Shown piece after piece: positions 25,201 through 39,200 of a stretch of DNA of 64,000 bases. Below the pieces are notes generated by a model, which had not been told where the DNA came from, searched no databases, and worked only from the letters and a program-made list of their open reading frames with translations. The DNA comes from Prinia subflava (Eukaryota; Chordata; Aves; Passeriformes; Cisticolidae): the NCBI RefSeq assembly GCF_021018805.1, contig NC_086251.1:16287098-16351097 (forward strand), given 5' to 3'. The translations under genes and the position numbers were made by a program. How positions within the stretch are numbered: position 1 is the stretch's first letter; every line of letters starts with the position of its first letter.

Positions 25201-28200
25201 CCAGGCAGGCAGTTAATCAATATCAACAAGGATTTTTTTCCCCTCTAAATCCTCCAGATCTGTGCCTGCAGACCTGTGAATGTCACCAGTATATCAAGGT
25301 CCTCTTGGAGTTTTTTTGGATTAGCTTTTTTATGTTTGCTCTTTGTTTTGTTTGTTTAAAAAAAAAAAATTCAGTCCATTTTATAACAGAACTGCAAAGC
25401 CAACAGGCTCCCAAGGGCCCACACTGACCCTTTGTGTCCCTGTCTTTAAAAAACCCACAACCCAGAAATTTGTGAACACCCCCTCCCCAAAACTGGGGTC
25501 AAATAATCTCAGCCATCCCCTTACTTTCACCTGTAGCACTCGAAAACGCTACCAGGCAAGACTGCTTCCCAGCAGAAAGCACTGAACAACACTGCAAACA
25601 GTTTTAGCCTATAAACCAGTGGTGAAACACTGCAAACAGTTTTAGCTTATAAGCCAGTGGTACCAGCAATAGAGCCAGTCCCAGGGCAGCCGTGTCACCG
25701 CTGAGCGGGTGGTGGCTGTGCTAAGCATCCTACAGGTGCATAAAAGTTGGATGTGCTGCAGCGACCGGAGTGGCCTCAGGTGCCAGGGCTGACGCTGCTG
25801 GAGACGGGAGCTCTGCCACAGAAAGCGGCAGGAACGGGGCCGCGAGGGTTCAGCGCCGGGGCAGCCATAAATTATAGAAGGCGGGAGTGCAAATGCCTGT
25901 GTGGAGCCTCAGACAAAGGAGAGCAGTGTCTCACTGGGGGGAGTGGGCTGTCGCTGGGTGGTGAGAACATAAACACTGGGAAAGAGGCACAGTATTTAAA
26001 AATGTTAAGGAAGAGGGAGGGGTTTCCCCCATTTTTGTTTTTCCCATGGAGTTCAGAGACTGGGAAGAGCTTGGTGCTTTTAAAGCAATTGTGCCTCCTA
26101 GATTAACAGCAAGAGCAAGGAGCATTTTCGATAGTTCACAGCATTTTCACAGCAACATCAGTGATTTTTGTAAATGCTCTTAGAAGACCCCTGTGAGGGG
26201 CTACAATCCTGATCCAGCCCCCCTCAATCAAAGCCCAAAAGGAACCTACCTGTATGCTTCAGGTCTGGTTTCAGAAAACACCTGAGCACATCTCCAGCTT
26301 GTGTTTAAGTCCCATTAAAATCTCTAGGATTTCAGTCTGCATTTAAGCATTTCAGTCCTTGCAAGACTTTGCCCCCACACACACCAGAGGCAGCAGTGGC
26401 AGACACAAACACACCCCAGGAAATCCACAGAGGAAGGATCTCTACAGTCCCACTTAAGAGGTTCACTGGGCAGTGATGGGCTGTTCCTTACATACCTGCA
26501 GAAACAAGATGCGTGTGCTGGTTTTATGCACAGTAAAAGATGATTTCCCTCCTGCAGACCCAGGCAATGCTGCCTCTGGCTTTGCAAAGGTGCTCCTTGG
26601 GAGGGAGACCACAGACAGAAGACCAGCGCTGGTTCCATATGCAGAGAAGGGAGAAGGGAAACCGCTTTGTTTAACAAGACCCGGGTGTGGCAATGTTTCT
26701 TATTTAACAGCTGCAACTGTTAACTCCAGCCGTGTACCCCAGGCTTTCTAACAGGTTAGAAAATCACCATCTCAAAAGGCACCACCTTGCTTGCCAACAA
26801 GGCATGGAACACTCCATTTCCACTTCCCAGCGTGAGGAGCGGAGAGCAGACAAGTTCCTCTGAAGGAAGCAGAGCAAGGCCGCAGGAGAATCAGGATATA
26901 AAGGAATGGCTTGTATTCATTCCCTGCCCATAAAAAGCTAAATCCTTGTGTTTATTCTTGAAGTACAAGCAGTGCAGCACAGAAGGGCTAATGCCTTTCT
27001 AGTCACGTGGAGCCAAAAGCCACAGGTGAAACTTGTGTTGAAAATACCCAGCAACCTGAGAAACCCTTTGATAATCAAGAGATCACCATATCATTGCAGC
27101 TAGCGCAAATCCAAGCAACCTCTTTATTCAGAGGACATGGAGAATCAGGACTGTACAGAAATATGGACAACTACTTGCACCAGTTTCAAATTCCTGTGTT
27201 GGAAAATGGTAATTTAATCTGTTTTATGCTTTTACCTGTGAATAAATCTCTGTAATTAAAATGCTCATTCTGTTGCAAAACTCCTTTTATGTTGCAGCAA
27301 TTCTAGTGTCACAGACCCACCCTACCATCCTGGTTTATGGGGCCAGGGCTGCAGGGTTACTGGAAGAACTGGCTCAGCTGCTGCAGAGAAAGGGAACAGC
27401 AGAAGGTGATGTGGAATAGAAACTCCTCTGGCCTCTTTCACAGCAGGGCCCAGAACATAACCCCAAATCTCAGGTTCAGGGAGGCGAAATGCTGGGTCCT
27501 GCACTTTGATCAAGTTAGGTCAACAGCCTCATGCAGCACTACAAACTTAGATAACAGTGCCTGGAAATGGGCCCGGTGGAAAAGGACCTGGGGGTGCTGG
27601 GTAAGAGCTGACAATGAGCCAGCATGGGCCCAGGTGGCCAAGAAGGCCAAGGCCATCCTGGCCTGTATCAAAAATAGTGTGGCCAGCAGGGCTAGGGCAG
27701 TGACTGTCCCTCTGTACTGGGTGCTGTTGAGGCTGCACCTTGAGTCCTGTGTCCAGTTCTGGGCCCCTCACTGCAAGAAAGTCATTGAGGTGCTGGAGCA
27801 TGTCCAGAGAAGGGCAACAGAGCTGGGGAAGGGTCTGGAGAGGAAATGCAGTGAGACGGAGCTGGGGGTGTTTAGCCTGGAGAAAAGAAGGCTCAGGGGG
27901 GACCTTATTGCTCTCTGCAATTACCTGAAAGGAGCTTGTAGCATGGTGGGGGTTTGTCTCATCTCTTGGGCACAAGTGACAGCATAAGAGCCTCAAGTTA
28001 TTCCAGGTTCAGGTTGGACATCAGGAAGAATTTCTTCACTGAAGGGGTGGTCAGGCATTGGAATGAGCTGCCCAGGGAGGTGGTGGAACACCATCCCTGG
28101 AGGTATTCAAGAAATAACTGGACATGGCACTAAGTGCTCTGGTCTAGTTGACAGTCAAAAGTTGGACTCAATGATCTTGAAAGTCTTTTCCAACCTTAAT

Positions 28201-31200
28201 GATTCTGTTTTTGTGTTGGTTAGTAAGAGTACCAAACCTTCTCTATGGCAGCTGCAATTACAGCTTTGCTCCAGCCTATGCAGACAGGTTTGTAAAGCAG
28301 CAGTTAATGGGTGAGGAGAGAAAGGAAGCTGGGGAGCAGGAGGAGGAAGCAGCAGCCCTCCCCACCAGCTGTGCTAGATGTGGCATGTCTCTCCTACATC
28401 CCTCTCTGCATTCCACATCCCTGCTCTTTTTGGCCATGCTGTGAATGACAGAGGGACCTCACTTAAACAGACAGCAGTTTGTGGGAAAGGAACTGCCATA
28501 AAAATAACTTTGGAAAACAAGACTCATCTCTTCAGCTTCAGGAACCAGGACTTCCTAATGTGTCTGAAAACCATCCGAAAACCTCATGATTTCTGTGGTT
28601 ACCACAGCAGTTCCAGCAAAGACCTTGTGTAGAGGTCATCCCATCCCCTCTGCCCTCCCATGCACGTTGGTGTCTGGTTCGCTTTGATTGCGCCACTGTC
28701 CTTCCTCAGACAGGTTTGCAACACTTCCCTACCAAGACCACGTCTCCCACCAAGAAGAGGAACTATTGGGATGCAGCCTTTTAGGATGAAGCGTGATAAA
28801 TCTGAGGTTCATGACTGCTGCATGTCTGGCGTACATCACTTTATGAGAACAGACTATGGTGACATCAAGTCCATCTGGAATGTGGATCACTTGAAACTAA
28901 AACATTCAACATCTGTCTGAAAGAATTCATCCAGAAGTTACAGAAGGTCATGAAAGCAGAAAAAAAATGGGAAATGAGAAGATTCATTTTGTTTACAGTG
29001 CCCAGGTCTGAGAGTATCAAACATTTACAAATAACTCTTCCTTTCCTCCCTGCCCAGCTTCTCTGTAGGAAGTACTATAAAAAAGGCCCTGAAAGAGCCA
29101 CACAGGCAAAATGGACATCTCATTTTCATCATGTTCAAACAACATTTCTACCTATTGTCTCTTGATAATAACCATGGAAACAATTTTTCAACTGAGTATT
29201 GGGTTTTACTGTTTCTGTAAGAGGGGTCTGCTTTATGAAGAAAATGTAGAATTTTTTTTTAATCTTTTTTTTTTTTACCAACAGGAGTAAACCACTGGAG
29301 CAACTGCCATGGATTAGTGCAGGGGAGACCTCCCATCCCCGGCTTGCAAAGGGAGGGGAGGACTCTGTTTTCAGAGCTGCCTGTGTTTGGCCCCTTGCCA
29401 GCAGGGAGGGAGAGGACAGGGACTACTGACACCAGCTCCCAGCTGGCATTTCCAAAATGAACAGCCTAATTTTCTGTCTGGCATTCCACTGGAAAGTCAA
29501 TGTACTTTTCATGGGAAAAACTGAAAGTTTTGTTCTAGCCATGAACGTGGGGGCAGTACCACTCGGTGCTCTTAGTGATTCAGGCACATGTAATGGCCAT
29601 ATCCATCCATATTCTGTTTTACATCCTCAACTCCGTTCCTTTCTCGATAGCTGTGTACATCCCATCAGGCTTACAAGACACCCACCCACTTGGCTGGGTT
29701 TGATTTCGCCCCCACAGATTACCACAATTAACTATTGTTGAAAGTACTGACATGCAGTAGGCAGCAGAGGACACCTGCTTGAATTTGGTTCTTTATTCTG
29801 AGAAAGACAAGCAAACAAACAGCTCTATAATGAGACTTCAGAAGTCTTCTCCTTACTTCATTCAGTTTTCTATATCACTGTGCTCCTGTCCTGGAGGGGC
29901 AGGCACGTCTGCATTTCTTTCCATCATCTGTATTTTTCTCTCACATCTGCATGTTTCTCTAGTGAGATGGGCTACTTTTCAGTCGAAACTAAATTTACAA
30001 TGTTCTGTAAGTGACACTCCTAATTAAATCTTCCTCATTTATATTCCCTGCTTTTCCTTAGATTTTAGAAAGCAGAGAAATACAAGATGGTCTTTAATGG
30101 TATTTTTTTCTGTTGTCAGAAACACTGCTGGTTTTCTTTGTCCAGAAAGTCAACCTTTTACAAAACCCCCTAATTTTGCCTCATGGAAGCTGTTTTGCTT
30201 ACAGAAACCCAACCGATTTCCAAAGCTAACCATAACCATGGGTTCATTTGTGGGCAGGGCATTCACAGCAAAAAAACTCCCATGAAAATAATTTGAAGTA
30301 AAAACAGATGTAGTGATAGAGATATACAAAGCAATACTCCTCTAAATATTTTCAGCAAAATATTTTTTGCATGGCACATCCCTGTATTACATAACCCAAC
30401 ATACGACCCTTTTCTTGCAGTCTTTTAATGTCCTACACTAAATATGTGGATTAACAGTAAAACTAAATAGTCTAGTTAGAAAACACAATTTCACAATGCC
30501 AACCAGACAGTTTCTGGTGCAATTTCTTCTTTACTGACACGGCCTTTGCTTCACTCGACAATTTAGCATCTACAGAAGAAGGAGGAAAGTGTGCTCCCTT
30601 CTGTGTTGGTCAAGAAAACCCAATTATTTCCATATTAAACTGTTTGAGGGAATGTAATAAATGTTGGTAGTTTTGCCTGAAACAATAAGAAAAAAAATAA
30701 AGAGTCTGTAGAAAGACATTTTTTCATGGATGTCTCAGCTCTGATTGAATCCACTTCAGACAGTTAAGTGTACAGATAAAAGATGCTGCTGTGCCGTCAG
30801 CACTGACCCTAACTTTTCCAAAGCAGTTGGACAAATTCACAGAGGAAAAACCCAGGGAGAACATTAAAAGCAAAGGCACCAGCAGGTGCCACCAGCAGAG
30901 ACCTGGGCCACAAGCTGCTGGCATCTGAAAAACCATTGCTATGTGCTTGCTGGGTTTTTATGCTGCTACCTTGGCTAACAGCAGGTCAGCCAAAAATCTC
31001 CTTGGCCAACAGCCCCTACCTTGGGTAACAACTTTAGCCTGGTCCAGTGTAGCCACCTGCACATTTCACAGGATTTTCGACTCCTGTAGGCACTGGCCAG
31101 CTCTGGGAGAATTTTCTAGAAAAGCAGAACCTTATCCCTCACCTTAACCTTGACTTCCACTTTCAGAAGGACTGAATTTATCCACAGGACACTGAACCAT

Positions 31201-33244
31201 TACAGGACAGGGCTCCTTGTGCCTGCAAAAGCAATGGCCACAGTCCTTGTATGGACGGAGTCTCCAGGATTTTGATGGAGTTGTGCTCTTCCATCCAAGG
31301 AAATTCCCTCCAAGGAAATCTCAAGGCCAGCCTTCTGACACTTCAGACTGGTCTTTGATTACCTCCAATATATGTAACCCTAAAAAGATGAGCTGGCAGC
31401 ATCAATCCCTAATGCATGGGGATGATGTTTTCATGTTACATCCTCAGTGGTGCCCAGAACATTGCAGATTATGGCATGTGCCCGGGGCTGGGGAGAACCA
31501 AAATAGCGACGAGGACTGAGCTACTGCATGAAACACCTATCAAAGTTCCAAGCATTTCTCTGAATTATTTGGGTACTTGCCAAAAATACCAGTGTTGTGC
31601 TTTCAAAAGAGAGATGTCATGATTTTTTTACACTCCCAAGTCTCTCAAATTTTGTATTTTTTGAGTGCAGGGATGCAAAAAAAGGGGAATTAAAACCAAC
31701 TAACCCAGCACCTTGGATCTCCCACATTATCCATCTACCACAGCACCAGCAAGCTCTGGGTTAACAATTCAAAACCCAACTTTCTTCCAAATCCAGCCTC
31801 CTATATTCTCTTTCTGGTCCAGCACAATAGTGACCCAAAACACCATTTTTCACTCTTGAGTTTCTCATGTACCACTGCTGCATGTCAATAAACACATCTC
31901 CTGGCTGTCACTCCTGGCCACTGCCAGGAGAACAACCTGCCACTGCCTTCAAATAGAGGCTCCCAATTGATGTTAGCAGGAATTAGAACCAGCTGGAAAT
32001 TACTTTTCAAAAGTCAAGCATCTAATTTAAAACAAAACAAAGCAAACACACCCGGAAAAAAAAATCCCAAAGCTAAGGAGACTTGCATTTTGTTTTGCCT
32101 TCAGAACAAAGCATTCACTCTGCATGAGGTTTTCCAGGAGCTTCTCCCTTCAGATGATCCCACTGAAGAGGCAGCTGATGAAGGTGACCCTGTTCTTCCA
32201 AAGGACAGATGCAACAGAGCATGGATCTGACAGACCTCAATATGGATGGCTTAATTAACACCAGATGTCCCTTCTATGGGAGAAGTAGTTGCTACAAAAG
32301 AAAATCTCTGATGAGATGCTGGTGGTATTTCCTAGCAGCCAACACTTACCTCTGCGCCGTGTGTGTATCTCCAGCAGGCAGCTGGGATCAATCCACAAAA
32401 GGCCAGAGCAAAACAGAAAAATCCCTGAGGATAAAGAGGAAAAATACCAACAGTTACAGCCTGGGGAGAAAATTATCCATTTGCAAACATAATCAGGACA
32501 TATTTAATATGCTTGTTTGAGCAAGTTTCATTAAAGTTTAGACATCACCTTCTTTTAATATCCCTCATAATGTCAGTTACTTAAAAGAAATTAGATGGAC
32601 AATAATGTGGTTCCCCATCAGGAACCCTCTAATTACACTGTGGCCAATTGAAGAGTTTGACCAAAAAAACAGGCAGCTTTCTGCAGTGCAGTTAATCTAC
32701 TCTGCCCAAATTCCTCCTGGACAAAGAAAAGGAGGCATAAAACATTATATTTACAGTATGCTTCCCTTCTGCTGCAGGACTGTGCTCCAGAATAGCATCT
32801 CTTTCCTCACGGGATTCAATCCCATGCATTTAAAACTTGGCTATTGGCTTCAAAGAGGAGAAAACCCACATGAATAGTGCATAAAGAAGCAAATAACTGG
32901 AACAGAGATAGAAATTAACCTGCTCTGGAAGAGGAGCTGGACTTAATCTGTGAGCAAGGTGGCAGCTGCATGGCCAAGCTGCCCTCCTTAGCCATCCTAG
33001 TTAGACAAAAGGATGACAGAAATATAATCAAGGCCAGAAACTGCCCCTGAAGTGTCTAAACAATAACAGCAGCGATGCAGGACATGACTTGACTTTTGTC
33101 TTCCTCCCTAGGCTTGCAGAGCTGGAAGTTACATGTGGTTTTATTTGTGTTTTTATTTGAACAAATCTGGACCAAAAAACCCAAACACCCTGATATAAAA
33201 GGCACTAGCCTGCTGGGACAGCTGGACCAAAGGATGTCGTTCAC

Positions 33245-33292
<48 letters not shown>

Positions 33293-36200
33293 GCCTGTAA
33301 AGCATTTGAAGGCTAAATGGACTCATCCAATATGAATCCACAGCTCAGTCTTGGAAAAACAAAAGAGGATGAATAAGCATTCGTTGAAAATTAATGCCCA
33401 TACAAGTTTTTCCATGAAGCTGTGCCTCTTTCAACACAACATTATGTGGGAAACTTACCCAGCTGACTGCACCTTATTTTGATTTCTAATTTTTTTCTAT
33501 GACTGTTTTCATTGTATGATACAGTTGAAATAACTTGAAAAAGTTTAAATCTTTCATGATATTTTACCAAATTCAAGCTTAAGAGAGGAAGAAGAACATT
33601 GCTTAAAAGATATAGTTAAAAAAAAAAGCTCCAAACTCATGCATAAACAACAAGAAAGAAAAATGTGTTACTTCAAATCCTGGAAATGAAAGTGAATGTG
33701 CCAGTAAAATCCTTTTGCTGGCTCTTGTCCATCTGCTGCGTTTCTCTGCCCTGCCTGGGGACTTTGCTCCTGGAACAAGATTGCCACTGGTATTCACCAA
33801 TTTTTGGGGGGCTGCCTTGTTTCAGGCTCTGCATCAGACACTGGGGAAAACCTTGGTACAGCTCTTATGAAAAATCTTAAATTATGTATGTCCAGTCTCT
33901 CCTTTCATTTATTTTTTTGGCAGCTGCCTGGCCATATAGCTGATGAGATCACTCGTTGCCTTGCTAGGAGCTAAAATGAGATTACCCAAGATCCTAAAGA
34001 AGATGAGAGGAAAAGTCTGATCAAACACTGATATGACAAGGTGGTTACAAGTCATGAAGATGTGGAAGAGCTTGCAGGGCAAGATATCTCAACCAAAACC
34101 CAGCTGGAGTGTGGGGCTCAACCCTGCAGGTACAGCACAAACTGGAGAGAGGAGGTGAGGTTACACAGGCACGTCAGGTTGCCCCTCAATAGGATCACAC
34201 CCTGCATTTTGCACTGCTTCCAACAACTTCCCCACCAAACAAACAGCATTTTCACCAAATTCAAGTTCAAAGACAAGAACATTTAAAAAAAAGAAAATTA
34301 GATGGAAAAACCAGCAATGATAGCAATGTGATCACTCTTCTGCATATCATTCCATTAAAGTTATAATTCAGGTGACCCACCATGAACCTGGAGACCATGA
34401 ACAACAGGATGCCAGTGACAACCCAGCTTTCTGTGCTCTCCATTCCTTTCCCCACCAGCTCCAGCACTTACATCTCTCTGGGGCCAGAACCCCCATCAGA
34501 TAAAAATCCTCCTTCTCTTCTTCCCTTCCTCAGCTCCACCCCACATCTCAGTCCTTCAGCATCAGCTCTCCCTTTATTTCTTCTGGGCTTCTCTGGGGAT
34601 ACCAAGACGCAGCCCTTTGGGAAACTCCCCCTCCATCCAGCTGTGCACAGCAATTACACGTCTCCGAGAACATCTTATAAATGAATTATAGCCTGCTTTT
34701 TCCCTTCCCAGCCAAGAGACTTTTGGAAGAGCAACTTTCTAATTACATTAGAAGACACTTGGAGGAAAAAAGAAAAAGGCAACGTGCAGTTTGCATACAA
34801 AATGTGGAAGGGTTGAGGCTGGTTCACCATCTTCCACACCCTTGGAGCTCCTCGGAGCCAGCCACAGGCTGCTGCCTGCTCCCTTTGCAAGACAGCCACA
34901 CCAGCCCCGTGGAGGGGGCTGTCACCAGGCAGACATCAATTACTCTTTTATGAATGCCCTCGCTTCCATTCTTGCTGCAAGGAAAAATTTCTCTTTGACA
35001 GACTTAGCAGAATCGGCAGGAACAGCACCCTGCCTGTTGGCTGGTGTTTAATTCACCTTTCTGATACTTCTCCTTTGGTGAAGGAGGCCTGCTCTGGATG
35101 AGGGAGGGATCCTTTAGCTCATATTGTGCTCTGTAGCTGTGTTCTGGTAAACTCCTACACTTCCAGGGAAGGAGCTGACCTCTGCCCTGCTCTGCTCCAG
35201 CTGCTTTTTGGTGCTGCTGTGGTCATTGCAAAGGCCAACTCCCTGCCCCACTGCAGAGCTCAGGGGCAGGGAAAGGGGGGGCAAACTTCAGATGGCATCC
35301 ATCAGGTTGTGTCCCTCCCTGCCTGACCCAGTTCATCTACGAGCACGCAGTGATTTTGCCCTTCCACAGAGCAAACACGAGTCAGTGACATCAGTCTGAA
35401 AGAGGAATCTGTCCCTGGCACTGGCACACAGATGCCTCACTCAGAAGTGTTGCACCATGAGGGAGAGCACAAGAGGCAGATTAAATTAGAAAGGAAGATG
35501 CTGAAGTGTGCTGCAGTGATATTAAGGACCCTCTACACACTGGCCTACACCTGGGTATAATAAAGCAAACAGTGCTGTGTGCTGGCCCTATTAGCTCATC
35601 AATCTTGATGAAAAACTGGGTTATATTGGGCATTCACTGAGGTTTTTTCCACTGAATATTTTTGGAACATCTGTTCCATCCTGAACACAAATTTTCCTCT
35701 ATACTAGTGGGTTTTAGACTGTAAAGTTCAGATGTGAGAATTTCAGCTGGGATATTGTGGTTGGCATGTTGATGCCTGATTTTTCTTTTCTTTCCCTTTC
35801 TCTGTCTGACCAGGTAACAACACATGATGCTGTAAACCTCACCGGTACTAGAGTCTTTTCTTTGTGCAAACAGCACTAGGAAAACTGTTGTTTTCCTTCC
35901 TTTTCCTCCCCTTCAATAGCAACGTGGCCTCCAGGGGCTGTGAGAGCTGCAGGATATTTACATTCAGGATTGACTGCATGATGGGCCATAGATCACTGGA
36001 AAGCAGAGTTTGCCTGAGCTGGAGGACAGTCAATAAGCCTGTTGCTATTCTTTCTGTTTAAGAGGAGGTTTAGGTGTAATATTCCTGGATTTTAGGACAT
36101 AATTTTTTATCCTAAAGTTCTCAATTACTTTCTTGGAACCAGCTTCCTCACAAGCAGCACTGGATGCACAGTAGCATCTGTCTGGTCTCATGATGTGCTA

Positions 36201-39200
36201 ATGCAGCTAGAAGACAATCTCCTGAGACATGTGTGCTCAAACCAGTTTGACCTGTCCTGATTTCTAACCACTGTGCACCCATTACTGTTATTAGAGCAGC
36301 ACCAGGAAGGCCTGCGAAGACCAGAGACTTCTCCTCTGTAGGCACACAAACCTCCAGACACCCAGGCAGCATGACGATATATAATCCAAACAGACAAAAA
36401 AAATGCTCCTGTAAACCCAGTCTGCATCCTTGTCAGCTTTCCCCCAGGGTGGCTGGTTTACCAAGTGGCACTGTGGTCGATGCAGACATCCCCCAACCGT
36501 GGCTTGGTTTCCTGGACAGCCACAGAAGTCAGGCAAATAGTCTGGTGTCTTCCCTCTTTGATTAAAGGGTGAATTAAATGGTCTTCTAAATAAGACACAC
36601 TCTGTGCAGGGAGGAAAAGTCCTTTAAAATCAATAGCGGGGAAAGATTAAAGACTCTCTAATGCAGAAGGAGGAAAAATGCTCCAAGCAGCAGGGCTGAT
36701 CGTTTCTGTGAGCGACAGCACAGCAAGGATCAGCAGGGCTGGACAGCACACTGACCAGTTTTGGAGCCTCACAGGGCCAAACCCCACTCCTGCCTGAGAT
36801 TACACCTCGCTGCAGCAGTCAGGGCTGGCTCTCCCTGCTCTCGCTTCTTGCCGGCAGATCAGTTTAAATGTGTGCCTTGGCAATAGGAACTGGGGGCAAA
36901 ACAAGCGGCGACCTGGCCCTAGGTGAAATACACGGTTGGGAGGGGAGGGGGCGATTTATAGGAATAGGCAAAGCCCCCCCCCGTGTGACTTAAGACGCCG
37001 ATGAGCTCCTTGAACGATTTGGGGCCGAGAATCCCCTTGCTAATGGCCAACTCTTGGGCGTCTCCCGGGGTTCCCGCTAATTCCCGAGGGCTGGGGACGT
37101 GCCACCACCCGGCAGGGGTCAGGAGCTGCTCGCGTTCCGCGGCGGGTCCCGGAGCGCGGCGCTGGAGCGGCCCCGCGCGGCTGCCAGCGGCCCGCCCGCC
37201 TCCGCCCCACGGCTCGGCCCGGCACGGCGGGAACGGAGCTCCGAGACAGCCGAGAGGCAGCCGAGAGGCAGCCGTGACGAGAGCAGCGCGGGGTGAAGCC
37301 TCAGCCACAGCTGCGGGGAGGGCACCTCGCACCCCTCCTCTGCTCCTCGCGTGGCAGCGATACCGTGACTTCCCTACTAACGAGCCACCAGGGCATGCGG
37401 ACAGCCACATCCCCCAGAGGACCCAAACTGTGGAAGCTAAAAACAAGCCAACAGGATGCGCTAGGAGACACAGAAGTAAATAGCCAGTCTGAGGGTTCTG
37501 CCAGCCAGAGGAGAGCAAAGCTTGGCTGTGACACCCCAAAGCAGCCGGGCTGGGGGAGATGATGGGGGGCTGGAGGAAAGGATGATCCACGTTACGGCAG
37601 GAAGGGAGAGCAGCACCCTGTGGCCCTTGGACAGTGCTCTTTGACAGCAGCTCTGGACAGCAGCATACACTCATACTCAGCGTATTCTGGTGCTCTTTAA
37701 CAATCGCTTCAAGAAATGGCGATTATTTCAACAGCCTGTCCTATGGAGAGGAATGCCCCAAACTATACCAGAGAGGGAGGCAACAAATAAACATTATAGA
37801 GAAGTTTGACTGTCTCTTCAGGCAGCCATGACATTCTCCATGGATCTGTACATACCCATCTGTTGGTTTAGATGTGGTAATTGCAGGCACACATTAAAGA
37901 CACTTCAGCAAAAGAGAAGGGAGTTACACATGTTCTGCTTAATTCATGGGATCTCAGGCCCCTTTGGGCATCTCAGAGAAAGGAAGATGGTGTATTAAGA
38001 AGGTGAAAACATTCATTTCAGTGGCTGCTTTGCATTGAATTTTCAGGTGTCAGATTCTAATTTCTGCCATCAGTATAATTTCCCCCAATTACATAGATTA
38101 GATAAATCTCTTTAAAGTTAGTGTATGACAGCAATGCAATTATTTTATATTAAGCGAGATTTCATGCTCAACAACCTACCTGTTAACTCCTGCCCTTCAC
38201 ATGGGAAAACATGAAGTGAGCAGCACTTTACCACTTATCCCTCCAGCTCCAAGGCTCTGTGCAGGCTAAGCCCCACATGCAGGCTCTGTTTTGAAATGGG
38301 GCTTAGCTCACAGTGCAGTTTACTACTGTCAACATGGCCCAGGCCCAAACAGGCTGATGCAGAGGAGAAAGGGTGGATTTCAACTCCTATGCTACTTCTC
38401 CACCCTCTCCTTGTAGGCTGAAATTCTGGGTCCTGCACAAATCCCTCATGCCTGCTGCCACGCTTTGTATGGATGTTTGCAGAGAGGTGCGAAAAAGAGG
38501 GGCTAATTTTGCTGTCACAAGTCAGGGGAAGCATGTGAGACTCAAAATCACACTGCTAAGGCTTCCCCACACAAACCATGTGTTGACTTGATGAGGAGAA
38601 AAAAAATACCCTGGGAATTGTCATCACCGTAGTTGCTTGGCAGATAAACACTTTCCCTCTGAAAGCTGCATACGCAGGACCTTGGCAAAAGAAACTAGAC
38701 ACAGAATGATGCAATCCTCAGCCTGAAAAGCTCTGCAAGGTCATGCTTTTTCAAAAATGTCCTCTTGCAGCACGAAGTGGGACAACAGGACCTCCTTCCC
38801 CAGGTGAGCATTCTCCCAGGCACAAGGCAACGCAGCCCCCAGCACTGCACGTTATGGGGGCCAGCCCAGGGGACAGAAAGCTCCCCCCAGGCATTCCCTG
38901 CAGGTATGGATACGCACCATGGCAGTGAGGCACTGCGATTCCCGCACCGTAGCAGCAGAGCTCAGCAGGGCTGCCAGGATCAGGGTCATGCTCAGGCAGA
39001 TCCCAAAGTAGAAAGCTGGAAGGAAGACACAGGGGAATTGTGGTCAGGTGCCAAAGGCCTAGTCTGATGCTTCACCCAGAGAGGGGCCAAAAAGTAAATT
39101 TTGGGGAGCTGGCTCCACCCAAATGACCATGTTGCAGAACTGATATTTTTCTATAATTTATCCAATACCCCCTGTCTCTGTATGCTTTGCTGTGTATGTC

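Larger units (their letters stand above)
19867..32349 (-). other. TSPAN32: TSPAN32 intron 4 (largest)
   Basis: About 12.5 kb between exons 4 and 5. It contains a palindromic ACTCAAGTGTA cluster (22881..22927), a 38-bp tandem duplication (25588..25663), a modestly GC-rich patch near 25750..25900 and a CR1 in the opposite orientation (27470..28208). No further exon or nested gene was supported. Confidence 0.7.
32425..38917 (-). other. TSPAN32: TSPAN32 intron 3
   Basis: About 6.5 kb between exons 3 and 4. It contains a 42-nt A tract (33249..33290) and an internal CpG island with an adjacent sense-strand TATA box (36900..37340). The rest appears unique. No additional coding exon was supported. 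Confidence 0.7.

Noticed and set aside
36919..37674. 251-codon minus-strand open frame in TSPAN32 intron 3
   Set aside because: It follows the CpG island, where stop codons are rare by composition; its Ala/Gly/Arg/Pro-rich middle matches that bias and no domain is visible.
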